From Microbacterium sp. MYb66 (GTDB taxonomy: Bacteria; Actinomycetota; Actinomycetes; Actinomycetales; Microbacteriaceae): DNA of 64,000 bases. Shown piece after piece: positions 25,406 to 33,901 of this stretch. The notes beneath the pieces are model-generated. The model saw only the letters and a list, made by a program, of their open reading frames with translations. It had not been told where the DNA came from and searched no databases. The translations under genes and the position numbers were made by a program. The first letter of the stretch is position 1. Every line of letters starts with the position of its first letter. The stretch lies in the NCBI RefSeq assembly GCF_002979435.1, contig NZ_PCOV01000003.1, positions 372,001 through 436,000 of the forward strand. Reading direction: 5' to 3'.

Positions 25406-26319
25406 TGCAGGCTCTTGCTCCGAAGGAGCTGATGCAGGTCGTCGAGCGCCGGGGAGTACTCGGCTCGTCGCCAGCCCATCAGGACGTCGGAGGTGACGCG
25501 CGGCCCCTCGATCTTGCGGAAGGCGACACCCGGGCGGGGAACCTTCGCGATCTCGCTCGAGACGAGAGCGACACCTTCGCCTCCGGCCACGAGCGACAGC
25601 AGCATCGGAGTGCTGCTCGCCGTGTGCGAGATGGAGGGGCTGAATCCCGCGTCCGAGCATGCCGCCAGAGTCGCCGTGAGCATGCCGACGCCGAGCGAGT
25701 TCTCGTAGACGACGAGCGGCTCGTCCTCGAGAGCGCCGAGCGGCAGCCGGTCGGCGCTCCTGCGTGCGAGAGCGTGACGTTCGGAGAGGGCGATCACCAG
25801 TTCGTCCTTCCACACGGTGTCGAACTCCAGCTCCGTCGATGAGCTGGTCGTCGTGCGAAGGAGTCCGCAGTCGATCCGTCCGTCCAGGAGGGCTTCGACC
25901 TGCGCGAGGGTGTGCATCTCCACGAGGCGGAGGTTGTGGTCGGGGTGGAGGACCCGAAAGTCACCGAGCACCCGCGGAAGAAGATCGATGCCGACGGGTT
26001 CGACGTATCCGATGACGAGATCGCCGGCCTGCCCCGCAGCGACCTGGCGCGCGAGGCCCACTGCCCGGTCGAGGCGTTTGACCGCGTGCTCGCACTCCTT
26101 GCGGAATGCCTCGCCCGCGGGCGTGAGGTCGATCCTTCGACCCGCGCGGTTGACAAGGGCCACCCCGACAGCGCTCTCCAGGCTCTGGATGTGACGGGAC
26201 AGCGGCGGCTGGCTGATGTGCAGGCGCGCGGCCGCCCGGCCGAAGTGCAGTTCCTCCGCCAGCACGAGGAAGCAGCGCATCTGCTGGATCGTCGGGTCTT
26301 TCGCGCCTATGTTCCCCAC
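25399..26319 (-). CDS. LysR family transcriptional regulator
   Basis: A 306-residue LysR protein. The N-terminal helix-turn-helix (about residues 8-66) reads MRCFLVLAEELHFGRAAARL and HISQPPLSRHIQSLE. The effector-binding domain (about 95-300) has the LVIGYVEP strand and GVALVSSEIAKV. The start is GTG 26319. It lies upstream of and in the same direction as the amino acid cluster, which is less usual than the divergent layout. It probably activates that cluster in response to the imported compound or its product. Confidence 0.93.
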   Translation of the reverse strand: MGNIGAKDPTIQQMRCFLVLAEELHFGRAAARLHISQPPLSRHIQSLESAVGVALVNRAGRRIDLTPAGEAFRKECEHAVKRLDRAVGLARQVAAGQAGDLVIGYVEPVGIDLLPRVLGDFRVLHPDHNLRLVEMHTLAQVEALLDGRIDCGLLRTTTSSSTELEFDTVWKDELVIALSERHALARRSADRLPLGALEDEPLVVYENSLGVGMLTATLAACSDAGFSPSISHTASSTPMLLSLVAGGEGVALVSSEIAKVPRPGVAFRKIEGPRVTSDVLMGWRRAEYSPALDDLHQLLRSKSLQL

Positions 26320-26390
26320 GCGATCACTCTCCCATACCCGGCGCAGGGCAGGTCATCCGGCCTCGACGTGTGTCAGGGCGACCGACTAGA

Positions 26391-26405
26391 CTTGCTATAG
26401 CAAAT
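26391..26405 (+). promoter_or_regulatory. TGCTATAGCA-type operator, site 3 (SDR-enolase operon)
   Basis: CTTGCTATAGCAAAT contains the perfect 12-bp palindrome TTGCTATAGCAA (26392-26403), the most symmetrical of the five copies. It ends 22 bp before the SDR start codon and would block initiation. Confidence 0.78.
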
Positions 26406-26426
26406 CCTGAAACGCTGAGGAGAGAC

Positions 26427-27188
26427 ATGACCGCGCAGCGCCCCGTCGCCATCGTCACCGGAGGATCCGCCGGCATCGGCTGGGAGATCGGCCGGCGTCT
26501 CGCGGCCGACGGCTACCTCGTCGTCGCCGCCGATCGGGTGCCAGGACTCACGGCGGGCGACGACGCCGCCGGCATCCTGTGGCGCGAGCTCGACGTGACC
26601 GACCACGCCGGAGTCGACCGGGTGTTCGGCGAGATCGAGGCCGAGCTCGGACCCATCGAGGTGCTCGTCAACAACGCCGGCATCCAGCGCCACCGCGGCA
26701 TCGAAGACCTCAGCTGGGACGAGTGGGCCGCCGTGGTCGATGTCAACCTGCACGGCGTCTTCTCGGCGCTGCAGGCCGCCGGCAAGCGGATGCTGGAGCG
26801 CGGCGAAGGCCGCATCGTCAACATCTCCTCGATCTCTTCCCGCGGCTCGGCAGGACGCGCGCCCTACGCCACCACGAAGGCCGCGGTGATCGGCCTGACC
26901 TCGACCGCCGGAGCCGAGTGGGCCTCGCGCGGCGTGCGGGTGAACGCGGTGGCCCCCGGCTACGTCGACACAGGGGTCTTCCGCCAGGGTGTCGAGGCCG
27001 GCACCCTCAGCCTCGACACGATCCTGTCGCGCATCCCCGCGAAGCGCCTGGCCGAGGCGAGCGAGATCGCCGCAGCGGTCAGCTTCCTCGTCTCCGACCA
27101 GTCCCGCTACATGAACGGACAGACCCTCTACGTCGACGGCGGCTTCATGGTCGACTACGGCGTGCCTCTGGCGAAGAAGCCCGAATGA
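26427..27188 (+). CDS. SDR family sugar dehydrogenase-like oxidoreductase
   Basis: A 253-residue classical SDR. The cofactor loop is TGGSAGIGWEIG (about residues 11-22), followed by NNAGIQ, NISSISSRG (catalytic Ser) and YATTK (catalytic Tyr/Lys), with a typical GQTLYVDGGF C-terminus. GAGGAG lies upstream of ATG 26427. It overlaps the enolase-superfamily gene (ATGA). Such pairs occur in non-phosphorylative sugar catabolism, where the SDR oxidises either the free sugar or the 2-keto-3-deoxy acid. Which step is not determined. Confidence 0.9.
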   Translation: MTAQRPVAIVTGGSAGIGWEIGRRLAADGYLVVAADRVPGLTAGDDAAGILWRELDVTDHAGVDRVFGEIEAELGPIEVLVNNAGIQRHRGIEDLSWDEWAAVVDVNLHGVFSALQAAGKRMLERGEGRIVNISSISSRGSAGRAPYATTKAAVIGLTSTAGAEWASRGVRVNAVAPGYVDTGVFRQGVEAGTLSLDTILSRIPAKRLAEASEIAAAVSFLVSDQSRYMNGQTLYVDGGFMVDYGVPLAKKPE

Positions 27189-28261
27189 GCACGGTCGCGC
27201 GCATCGAGACGGCTACGGCCGCTCTGCCTCTTCCCGCTCCGCTGCAGCTGGGGGCGATGACGGTGACCCGCCGCGAGTACAGCGCGGTGCGGGCGACCGC
27301 CGACGACGGCACGACCGGCGTCGCATACTGCCTGTCGCGCGAGGCGCCGATGGCCGAGATCGTCGAACGCCTCGTGGCCGTGCACGCGGTCGGCGCCGAT
27401 GCCCACGACCCCGCATCGACGTGGGAGCGGATGCTGCGCGGCAGTGCCATCGTCGGCCGGGTCGGGCTGGTGCGGCGGGCGATCGGCCTCGTCGACATCG
27501 CCCTGTGGGACATCGCGGCCCGGCGCGCGGATGCGCCGCTGTGGAAGTTGCTCGGCACCGGAGACGCCCCGCGGGACTCGATCCTCGTCGCCGCGTACCC
27601 CTCGCCCGACCGTGCTCCGCGCGAGGTCGCCGACGAGGTCCTCGCGCAGGCCGGCGGCTGGACGCACGTGAAGATCTCCCGCATTCCCGATCCGGCATAT
27701 ATGCGCGAGCTGCTCGCTCTGCTGAACGTCGAACTGCCCGCGGGGATCGGCCTGATCGTCGATGTCGGCTTCGGCTGGCCGGACGCTGATGCCGCCCTGG
27801 CCGAGATCGCGCAGTGGGGCGACCCGCAGCTGGCCTGGCTCGAAGACCCGCTGCTGCCCGAAGACGCCGCGGGTGTCGCGCGCATCCGTCGCGAATCCGG
27901 TCTGGCCGTCTCTGTCGGCGATGAGGTCACGGATCCTGCCGTGCTGAAGGCGCTGGTCGAGGTCGGGGGAGTCGAAGCGCTTCGCCTCGATGTCGTCGCG
28001 ATCGGCGGCGTGACACCGGCGCGCGAGCTGATCGCCTGGGCGGCCGAGCGCGGAGTGCCCGTCTCGGGGCACGTCTATCCCGAGGTCACCGCGCACCTCG
28101 GCATCGGTGTCGAGACCTTCGCGCGGGGCATCAACCCCTACGACCCGGCGCCGTCGTTCGTCCTCGGCGGTCCGTCGTTCGAGGGGCGGGTCCGGCCGAC
28201 GGATGCCGCGGGCCTCGGGTTCACGCTCGATCCCGGCGTCTTCCGGTTCGGGACGGACTGA
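27185..28261 (+). CDS. enolase superfamily (mandelate racemase/muconate lactonizing) sugar-acid dehydratase
   Basis: A 358-residue enolase-superfamily enzyme. The N-terminal capping domain (about residues 1-120) is followed by the barrel with metal-ligand strands LIVDVGFGW (Asp), LAWLEDPLL (Glu) and SVGDEV (Asp/Glu), and a His in VSGHVYPEV. The lysine strand is THVKISR, a single Lys rather than KxK, which argues for acid-sugar dehydratase chemistry over muconate cycloisomerase. It is translationally coupled to the SDR encoded upstream. It could convert an aldonate to its 2-keto-3-deoxy form. The specific sugar is not evident. Confidence 0.87.
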   Translation: MSTVARIETATAALPLPAPLQLGAMTVTRREYSAVRATADDGTTGVAYCLSREAPMAEIVERLVAVHAVGADAHDPASTWERMLRGSAIVGRVGLVRRAIGLVDIALWDIAARRADAPLWKLLGTGDAPRDSILVAAYPSPDRAPREVADEVLAQAGGWTHVKISRIPDPAYMRELLALLNVELPAGIGLIVDVGFGWPDADAALAEIAQWGDPQLAWLEDPLLPEDAAGVARIRRESGLAVSVGDEVTDPAVLKALVEVGGVEALRLDVVAIGGVTPARELIAWAAERGVPVSGHVYPEVTAHLGIGVETFARGINPYDPAPSFVLGGPSFEGRVRPTDAAGLGFTLDPGVFRFGTD

Positions 28262-28268
28262 GAGGACA

Positions 28269-28308
28269 GGCTCCCCGCGCAGCGCCTCGTGTCGGGTGGG
28301 CGGGAGCC
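28269..28308. terminator. weak inverted repeat between convergent genes
   Basis: GGCTCCC (28269-28275) and GGGAGCC (28302-28308) could pair across a 26-base loop between the convergent enolase and Zn-ribbon genes. The loop is long and there is no T-run. Confidence 0.3.
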
Positions 28309-28318
28309 GCGGCATCCG

Positions 28319-29149
28319 TCACCGCAGATACGCGTCCACGAGGAGCGCGCCGCGGATCCCGCGCAGTTCGTCGATGATGCGGGCCAGGCTCTTCGCCCCG
28401 ATCGAAGACAGGTCGAGGTCGTGCGGACCGAGAGGCTCGAGCTTCCCGGTGCGGATGCGGATCACCTCCCACCCCGCGGCGCGGAGAGCGCGGTCTTTCC
28501 GTAGATCGCCATCCTGCCGCTTGCCGACGTGCTCCAGGCCGTGCCGCCCGACCGTGTCGTACTCGAGCGCGACCCGCAGCTCCGGGAACACGATGTCGGG
28601 CCAGACCTCCGTGTGGCGGAAGAACGGCCGGGACACCTTCACCGCGTTCACGGTCGCGTCGAACTCGATCCGTGCGCCGAGCTCCGCCCGCAGGCGTCCT
28701 TCCACCGCGGATGCGGGGCGCGGCGCGCACTCGCTCACGAACGCGGTGCCGGCGGGCAGGTCGGGAGTCTTGGTGCAGAGTGCGGGTGCGGGGCGACGGG
28801 GCTTGCGGGGAATGGCTCGTGCTTCGCCGAGCACGACCGGTTGCGGGCGCGCGAGCACAGAGCATTCCGGGCACCACGCCGAGCGACGCCGGACCTGTCC
28901 CGGGCGCTCGCGCTGCTCGGTCGGGGTGGCGGCGAACCGATGGCCGACGGGGCACTCCCAGCAGAGCAGCACATCGGCGGCGAGCGGGACCTGCGACAGC
29001 GCGATGCCGTGGTTGAGCTCGGGGTGGTACTGACGGATCAGCTCCGGGTACGCCGCCCATCCGGCACGGTAGGTGCCCACGTCATACGGAACGGCGCGAC
29101 CGCGGGAGAACTGCCGTCGCGCCCACCACTGCATCACCGGTTCCGGCAC
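28319..29149 (-). CDS. zinc-ribbon protein with restriction-endonuclease-like (DUF559/Vsr-type) domain
   Basis: A 276-residue protein of no assigned function. The N-terminal part has a Zn ribbon, CWECPVGHRF (about residue 63) and WCPECSVL (about 92), framed by conserved Trp/His residues. The C-terminal half resembles a PD-(D/E)XK nuclease: WPDIVFPELRVALEYD (about residue 183) followed by KDRALRAAGWEVIRIRTG (about 218), the pattern of DUF559 and Vsr-like domains. No methyltransferase is adjacent. It lies beside and divergent from DNA polymerase IV, so a DNA-maintenance role is possible, but this is inference. Confidence 0.65.
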   Translation of the reverse strand: MPEPVMQWWARRQFSRGRAVPYDVGTYRAGWAAYPELIRQYHPELNHGIALSQVPLAADVLLCWECPVGHRFAATPTEQRERPGQVRRRSAWCPECSVLARPQPVVLGEARAIPRKPRRPAPALCTKTPDLPAGTAFVSECAPRPASAVEGRLRAELGARIEFDATVNAVKVSRPFFRHTEVWPDIVFPELRVALEYDTVGRHGLEHVGKRQDGDLRKDRALRAAGWEVIRIRTGKLEPLGPHDLDLSSIGAKSLARIIDELRGIRGALLVDAYLR

Positions 29150-29252
29150 GCGCCGACGATATCCGCGAGCACCGACACCGCGTCATCCGCTGTCGACACC
29201 GTCGCCGATGTCCCCGGTCCGTGCGACGATCCGCACGTCGACGGGAGAACGG

Positions 29253-30449
29253 ATGCGTGGGGAAGCCACCGTGCTGCACGCCGACCTCGACGCGTTCTAC
29301 GCCTCGGTCGAGCAGCGTGATGCGCCCGAACTGCGCGGTCGGCCCGTGATCGTGGGCGGTGGTGTCGTGCTGGCCGCGAGCTACGAGGCGAAGGCCCGCG
29401 GCGTCCGCACGGCGATGGGCGGCCGACAGGCGCGCGAGCTCTGCCCGGATGCCGTCGTCGTCCCGCCGCGCATGGACGCCTATTCCGCCGCGAGCAAAGA
29501 CGTGTTCGCGATCTTCCGTGACACCACACCGCTCGTCGAGGGGCTCTCGATCGATGAGGCGTTCCTCGAGGTCGGCGGTCTGCGACGCATCGCCGGCACG
29601 CCGGAGCAGATCGCGGCGCGGCTGCGGGAACGCGTGCGCGCGGAGGCCGGGTTGGCCATCTCGGTCGGGGTCGCGCGCACCAAGTTCCTCGCCAAGGTCG
29701 CCAGCGCCGTGAGCAAACCCGACGGCCTGCTGGTCGTGGAACCCGAGCGGGAGGAGGAGTTCCTGCTCCCCCTTCCGGTCGAACGACTGTGGGGAGTGGG
29801 GGCCGTGACGGCCGAGAAGCTGCACCGCTACGGCATCCGCACGGTCGGAGAACTCGCGGAACTCGAGGCCGCGACGGCGGAGCGGATGCTGGGCAAGGCG
29901 ACGGGCGCTCATGTGCACGCGCTGGCCCGGCTGCGGGATCCTCGTCCCGTCGACACCGCCCGGCGGCGCGGGTCCGTCGGCTCGCAGAGGGCGCTCGGCA
30001 GCCGCCCCCGCTCGGCCGAAGAACTCGATCTCATCCTCACGCAGATCGTCGATCGGCTCGCTCGGCGCCTCCGTGACGGCGACCGCGTCTGCCGCACCGT
30101 CGTGCTGCGTCTGCGGTTCGGCGACTTCTCGAAGGCCACGCGCTCACGCTCGCTCCGTGCACCCACCGACCGCACCGCCATCGTGCTCACCGTGGCCCGC
30201 ACCCTGCTCGCCGCGGCGCAAGCCGAGATCACCGCGCGCGGCATCACCCTGATCGGCATCTCCCTGTCGCAACTCGACCGCACCGAGAGCGTGCAGCCCG
30301 AGCTGCCGATCGACTGGGGCGACGAGGCCCGCCTCGACGGTGTGCTCGACACCCTGCGCGATCGCTACGGTGCGGCGTCGGTGTCGCGGGCGACGCAGCT
30401 GGGCCGGGATCCTGGGTGGTCGTCGCCGATCCTGCCCGAGCACGAGTGA
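29253..30449 (+). CDS. dinB: DNA polymerase IV (Y family)
   Basis: A 398-residue translesion polymerase. Catalytic motif 1 is LHADLDAFYASVEQRD at the very N-terminus, and motif 2 is LSIDEAFLEV (about residue 98). The palm contains SVGVARTKFLAKVAS, the helix-hairpin-helix is LPVERLWGVGAVTAEKL, and the little-finger domain is about residues 235-345. The C-terminus contains QPELPIDW, which resembles the beta-clamp-binding peptide QxxLF with substitution. ATG 29253 follows GGGAGAACGG. It extends DNA past lesions with low fidelity. Divergent from the Zn-ribbon/nuclease-like gene. Confidence 0.95.
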   Translation: MRGEATVLHADLDAFYASVEQRDAPELRGRPVIVGGGVVLAASYEAKARGVRTAMGGRQARELCPDAVVVPPRMDAYSAASKDVFAIFRDTTPLVEGLSIDEAFLEVGGLRRIAGTPEQIAARLRERVRAEAGLAISVGVARTKFLAKVASAVSKPDGLLVVEPEREEEFLLPLPVERLWGVGAVTAEKLHRYGIRTVGELAELEAATAERMLGKATGAHVHALARLRDPRPVDTARRRGSVGSQRALGSRPRSAEELDLILTQIVDRLARRLRDGDRVCRTVVLRLRFGDFSKATRSRSLRAPTDRTAIVLTVARTLLAAAQAEITARGITLIGISLSQLDRTESVQPELPIDWGDEARLDGVLDTLRDRYGAASVSRATQLGRDPGWSSPILPEHE

Positions 30450-30520
30450 GCCGCCTCGCGCACTCCGAGGCTGCGACCGCGCTTTCTGAAGGGCTGAAGG
30501 AGTCGATCTAAACTGCTGGC

Positions 30521-30853
30521 ATGCCTGTCATCGCCGTGATCTTCCCCGCGCTGCTGCTGCTCACCGCGGTGTTGACGGAGCTCGCGAGCCGGGGCCGACT
30601 GCGCCGCAACCGGATCGCCGGGATCCGCACGCACGCCACGATGAGAACTGACGCCGCGTGGGCGGCATCCCACCGAGCGGCCGCCAAGACCGTCTGGATC
30701 GGCTTCGTTGCGAGCGCCGTCGCAGCCCTCATCGCGCTCGTCGCCGAAGGCACTGTCTCCCTCGTCGCCGTCGTCGCGGTCGCAGCGATCTTCCTCGCCA
30801 CGTCCGTCGTCTCACTCCTGCAGGCGAACGAGGCCGCCCGCCTCAGGCCTTGA
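30521..30853 (+). CDS. SdpI-family small membrane protein
   Basis: A 110-residue protein with three hydrophobic segments: the first at the N-terminus (IAVIFPALLLLTAVLTELA), two more after residue 55. Between them lies RRNRIAGIRTHATMRTDAAWAASHRAAA, the motif of the SdpI/YhfL domain (PF13630). Bacillus SdpI gives immunity to the SdpC toxin; most actinobacterial homologues stand alone and have no known role. Its last 11 bases overlap the end of the convergent NTF2-like gene. Confidence 0.78.
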   Translation: MPVIAVIFPALLLLTAVLTELASRGRLRRNRIAGIRTHATMRTDAAWAASHRAAAKTVWIGFVASAVAALIALVAEGTVSLVAVVAVAAIFLATSVVSLLQANEAARLRP

Positions 30854-31187
30854 GCATCGAGGCGCGCGAGATCAGTCCGTCCTCCACGTCGAAGGTCGCG
30901 ATGGTCTCGGTCGCGACACCCGCGTTGATGACCTGCTCCTGCGCGACGACCCATCGGCTGCCGAACAGCACACTCGTCTCGATCACGCACGAGAGTTCGG
31001 GGTTCTGCAGCCGCGGCTCGTAGAACGCGCGGATCGCGGCCGAGCCCTCCACGGGTTCGGGGGCGACGCCGGTGATCACGGCATCCGGTGCATAGGTGGC
31101 CACGAAGGCGTCGAGGTCGTGCGCGTTGAACGCGTCGAGCTGCGCCTGCACGGTATCGAGGGCAGAGCGGGCGGCGCGGTCAGTCAA
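30843..31187 (-). CDS. NTF2-like (SnoaL-type) small protein
   Basis: A 114-residue cone-shaped NTF2-like fold. The start is ALDTVQAQLDAFNAHDLDAFVATYAPDAVI with the usual FNAHDLDAF helix, followed by GSAAIRAFYEPRL and strands to the C-terminus. Such proteins act as small isomerases, cyclases or accessory subunits, and function cannot be told from the fold. It overlaps the upstream SDR by 8 bases and shares its promoter and TGCTATAGCA-type operator. Confidence 0.82.
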   Translation of the reverse strand: MTDRAARSALDTVQAQLDAFNAHDLDAFVATYAPDAVITGVAPEPVEGSAAIRAFYEPRLQNPELSCVIETSVLFGSRWVVAQEQVINAGVATETIATFDVEDGLISRASMLKA

Positions 31188-31929
31188 TGCGCACTCCTCC
31201 GTTGACGTCGTAGGTGGCGCCGGTGATGAAGCGGGCGCGCTCCGACGCGAGGGACGCGATGATCCAGGCGACGTCTTCCGGCTGGCCGAACGCCCCGAGC
31301 GGGATGCCGGCTTCGAGCTTCTCGCGGCCTGCGCCCTGCAACTGGTCGGTGATCGCGCTCTTGACCGGTCCGGGGGTGACCGCGTTCACGCGGATGCCCT
31401 CCGACGCGAGGTGCCGGGCGAAGCTGCGCGTGATCGCGAGGATCGCCCCCTTGCTCGCGGCGTAGTGGATGCCGGTCTGCAGCGCGCCGACCTGGCCGGC
31501 GATCGAGGCGATGTTGATCACGGAGCGGTCCCCCTCGGCGGCCCGGAGCAGCGGAAGGGCGCCGCGCGTCAGGAAGAAGGTTCCGCGGGCGTTGGTCTCG
31601 AGGACCAGGTCCCACTCGTCGAACTCGATGTCGTCGTAGGCCGTGTAAGGGCACACGCCGCCGTTGTTGACGAGCACGTGCAGTGAGCCCCAGGCGGACG
31701 TGATCTCGCCGACCAGCGCGTCGATCGACTCGCGTTCGCGCAGGTCGAGGCGCGAGACGTGCACCTCGGGCGATCCGGCGGCGCGGCACTCCTCCGCGAC
31801 GCGCAGAGCTTCGGCCTCCCGTCCGGCATACGTGATCCAGAGGGCGGTGCCCTCGCGGGCGAGGTCGAGGGCGGCGGCGGTTCCGATACCGGAACTGGCC
31901 CCCGTGATCAGAGCGCGGCGTGTAGTCAT
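31180..31929 (-). CDS. SDR family oxidoreductase
   Basis: A 249-residue classical SDR. The motifs are TGASSGIGTAAA (about residues 9-20), NNGGV in place of NNAG, NIASIAG and YAASK (catalytic Tyr and Lys), with the FITGATYDVNGGVRID C-terminus typical of sugar and KDG-type dehydrogenases. It is divergent from the CtBP-type dehydrogenase. An operator copy at 31936 begins 7 bp before its start. It is a second candidate for a dehydrogenase step of the proposed sugar-acid pathway. Confidence 0.9.
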   Translation of the reverse strand: MTTRRALITGASSGIGTAAALDLAREGTALWITYAGREAEALRVAEECRAAGSPEVHVSRLDLRERESIDALVGEITSAWGSLHVLVNNGGVCPYTAYDDIEFDEWDLVLETNARGTFFLTRGALPLLRAAEGDRSVINIASIAGQVGALQTGIHYAASKGAILAITRSFARHLASEGIRVNAVTPGPVKSAITDQLQGAGREKLEAGIPLGAFGQPEDVAWIIASLASERARFITGATYDVNGGVRID

Positions 31930-31935
31930 GCGTCC

Positions 31936-31950
31936 GATGCTATAGCAAAT
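31936..31950 (-). promoter_or_regulatory. TGCTATAGCA-type operator, site 4 (SDR gene)
   Basis: GATGCTATAGCAAAT matches site 3 over 13 consecutive bases. It begins 7 bp upstream of the minus-strand SDR start codon and 43 bp from site 5, so one regulator could bridge the whole divergent promoter. Confidence 0.75.
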
Positions 31951-31978
31951 GGCGGCAAACGGCAGTGCTGTACATCTA

Positions 31979-31996
31979 TTTGCTAGATGCTATAGC
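31979..31996 (+). promoter_or_regulatory. TGCTATAGCA-type operator, site 5 (CtBP-type dehydrogenase operon)
   Basis: TTTGCTAGATGCTATAGC differs by one base from the first 18 bases of site 2 before the Opp operon, sharing the same extra TTTGCTA half-site. It ends 9 bp before the start codon at 32006. Confidence 0.75.
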
Positions 31997-32005
31997 ATCG
32001 CTCTC

Positions 32006-32983
32006 ATGACTGAGCCCTTCATCCTCGTCAGCGACTGCGACCTTCCAGGAACCGTCATCGAGGACACCCTCCGGCAGGCCGGACTGCGGTCCGAGCGCGC
32101 GGCATCCGGTGCGCTCGAAGACATCGCCGCTCTCGGAGCCGACGCCGAGGGGCTCGTCGTGCAGTGGGCTCAGATCACCGGTGAGGTGATGGACCGGATG
32201 CCGAACCTCCGCATCATCAGCCGCGTCGGCATCGGCTACGACATGGTCGACGTCGAGGCGGCCACCGCCCGCGGCATCGCCGTCGCGAACACCCCGAGCT
32301 ACTGCATCGAAGAGGTCGCCGCGCACACCATCGCGATGATCATGACGCAGGCCCGCGGCCTCCCGGCCTACGACCGCGCCGTGCGCGCCGGCACCTGGAA
32401 GGCCGTCGACGCCCGCCCGCTCGCCGTGCGCCCGTCGACCACCACCGTCTCGGTGCTCGGCTTCGGCCGCATCGGCTCGATCGTGGCCCGCGGATGCCGC
32501 GCCCTGGGGTTCCGGGTGCTCGTCGCCGACCCCTACGCCGCCGCCGACGCCGTGCGCGAGGCCGGCTGCGAGCTCGTCGAGATCCCGGATGCCGTGGCGC
32601 GAGCCGACATCCTCACGCTGCACGTGCCGCTGACCGACGCCACCCGGCACCTGATCGATGCCACCGCTCTCGCGACCATGAAGCAGGGCGCGGTCGTCGT
32701 GAACACGTGCCGCGGTCCGCTCATCGACGAGGACGCACTCGCGACCTCGCTGCGCGACGGGCACCTGGGCGCCGCCGCCCTCGACGTCTTCGCGGGGGAG
32801 CCCCTCTCCGCCGACTCCCCGCTGCGCGACCTCGAACAGGTGCTGCTCACGCCGCACGCCGCCTGGTACTCCCCCGAGGCGCTGGAGGATCTGCCCGTCC
32901 ATGCGGCGGAGAACATCATCCGGTACCTCGCCGGCGAGTCCGTGCCGATCGTCAACCCGACCTACGCCGCCGCCGCGCGCTGA
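32006..32983 (+). CDS. 2-hydroxyacid dehydrogenase, C-terminal-binding-protein-like
   Basis: A 325-residue D-2-hydroxyacid dehydrogenase of the CtBP/phosphoglycerate-dehydrogenase-like branch. It has the Rossmann loop GFGRIGSIVARG (about residue 150), catalytic Arg in NTCRGPLID, Glu in DVFAGEP and His in LTPHAAW. ATG 32006 is chosen because an upstream in-frame start would place the operator inside the gene. It is followed 13 bp later by the FAH-family gene. A reduction of a 2-keto acid product of the pathway (for example pyruvate-level or hydroxy-keto compounds) is plausible but unproven. Confidence 0.9.
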   Translation: MTEPFILVSDCDLPGTVIEDTLRQAGLRSERAASGALEDIAALGADAEGLVVQWAQITGEVMDRMPNLRIISRVGIGYDMVDVEAATARGIAVANTPSYCIEEVAAHTIAMIMTQARGLPAYDRAVRAGTWKAVDARPLAVRPSTTTVSVLGFGRIGSIVARGCRALGFRVLVADPYAAADAVREAGCELVEIPDAVARADILTLHVPLTDATRHLIDATALATMKQGAVVVNTCRGPLIDEDALATSLRDGHLGAAALDVFAGEPLSADSPLRDLEQVLLTPHAAWYSPEALEDLPVHAAENIIRYLAGESVPIVNPTYAAAAR

Positions 32984-32996
32984 CCGAAGGATCATC

Positions 32997-33851
32997 ATGG
33001 AGCTGCTGCGACTCGGCCCGATCGGCCGCGAACGTCCCTATGCGCGCGAGGCGGGCGTCGTCTACGACCTCGCGCCCCTCACCGCCGACATCGACGGTGC
33101 GTTCCTCGCGTCCGACGGCATCTCCCGCGTGCGCGAGGCCCTGGTCCGCGGCGCCCTGGCATCGGTCGACGTCGACGGACTGCGCATCGGCGCCCCCGTC
33201 GCGCGTCCTGCCGCGGTGGTCTGCATCGGCCAGAACTACGCAGCGCACGCGGCCGAGTCCGGGTCGCTGCCGCCCGAGCATCCGGTCATCTTCTTCAAGC
33301 ACCCGAACACGGTGGTCGGCCCGAACGACGTCGTGCTGCTGCCGCCGGGCGCCGAGAAGGTCGACTGGGAGGTCGAGCTGGCGATCGTGATCGGCAAGAC
33401 CGCCCGGTACCTGTCGTCGCCGGATGCCGCGCGCGAGGTCATCGCCGGATACACGATCTCGAACGACGTGTCGGAGCGGGCGTACCAGCTCGACGTGTCG
33501 GGAGGGCAGTGGTCGAAGGGCAAGTGCTCCGAGACGTTCAACCCGCTGGGGCCCGCGCTCGTTCCCGCGGACGAGGTCGACCCGCAGGCGCTGCGACTGC
33601 GGTCGTTCGTGAACGGCGAGCCGCGTCAGGACTCCTCGACCGCCGACATGATCTTCCCGGTGCTGCAGATCGTCCACGAGCTGAGTCAGTATCTGGTGCT
33701 CGAACCCGGCGACGTGATCAACACCGGCACCCCGCAGGGCGTCGCGCTCTCCGGACGGTTCCCGTACCTGCAGGACGGCGACGAGATGACGATCGAGATC
33801 GAGGGCCTCGGTCGCCAGCACCAGCACACCGAGCGGGTGCACCTGGCCTGA
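32997..33851 (+). CDS. fumarylacetoacetate hydrolase (FAH) family protein
   Basis: A 284-residue FAH-domain protein. The domain core starts VVCIGQNYAAHAAE (about residue 75), then FFKHPNTVVGPNDVV, the metal-binding Glu pair in DWEVELAIVIGK (about 122-133), the Asp in YTISNDVSER (about 160) and GDVINTGTPQGVA near the C-terminus. Enzymes of this fold hydrolyse C-C bonds of 2,4-diketo acids. In the fucose/rhamnose non-phosphorylative routes a FAH-family enzyme splits 2,4-diketo-3-deoxy-fuconate or rhamnonate to pyruvate and lactate. The neighbouring SDR, enolase and SMP-30 genes make that role a good candidate. Confidence 0.9.
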   Translation: MELLRLGPIGRERPYAREAGVVYDLAPLTADIDGAFLASDGISRVREALVRGALASVDVDGLRIGAPVARPAAVVCIGQNYAAHAAESGSLPPEHPVIFFKHPNTVVGPNDVVLLPPGAEKVDWEVELAIVIGKTARYLSSPDAAREVIAGYTISNDVSERAYQLDVSGGQWSKGKCSETFNPLGPALVPADEVDPQALRLRSFVNGEPRQDSSTADMIFPVLQIVHELSQYLVLEPGDVINTGTPQGVALSGRFPYLQDGDEMTIEIEGLGRQHQHTERVHLA

Positions 33852-33901
33852 TCCCACCTCCCACCCGGCGGCCTGTGTCCGGGGCACGGTTCCTTTTGCT
33901 G

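Noticed and set aside
30521..30853. SdpI-like protein as immunity half of a toxin-immunity pair
   Set aside because: No small secreted toxin gene is adjacent; neighbours are dinB and an NTF2-like protein, so only the family name is kept.
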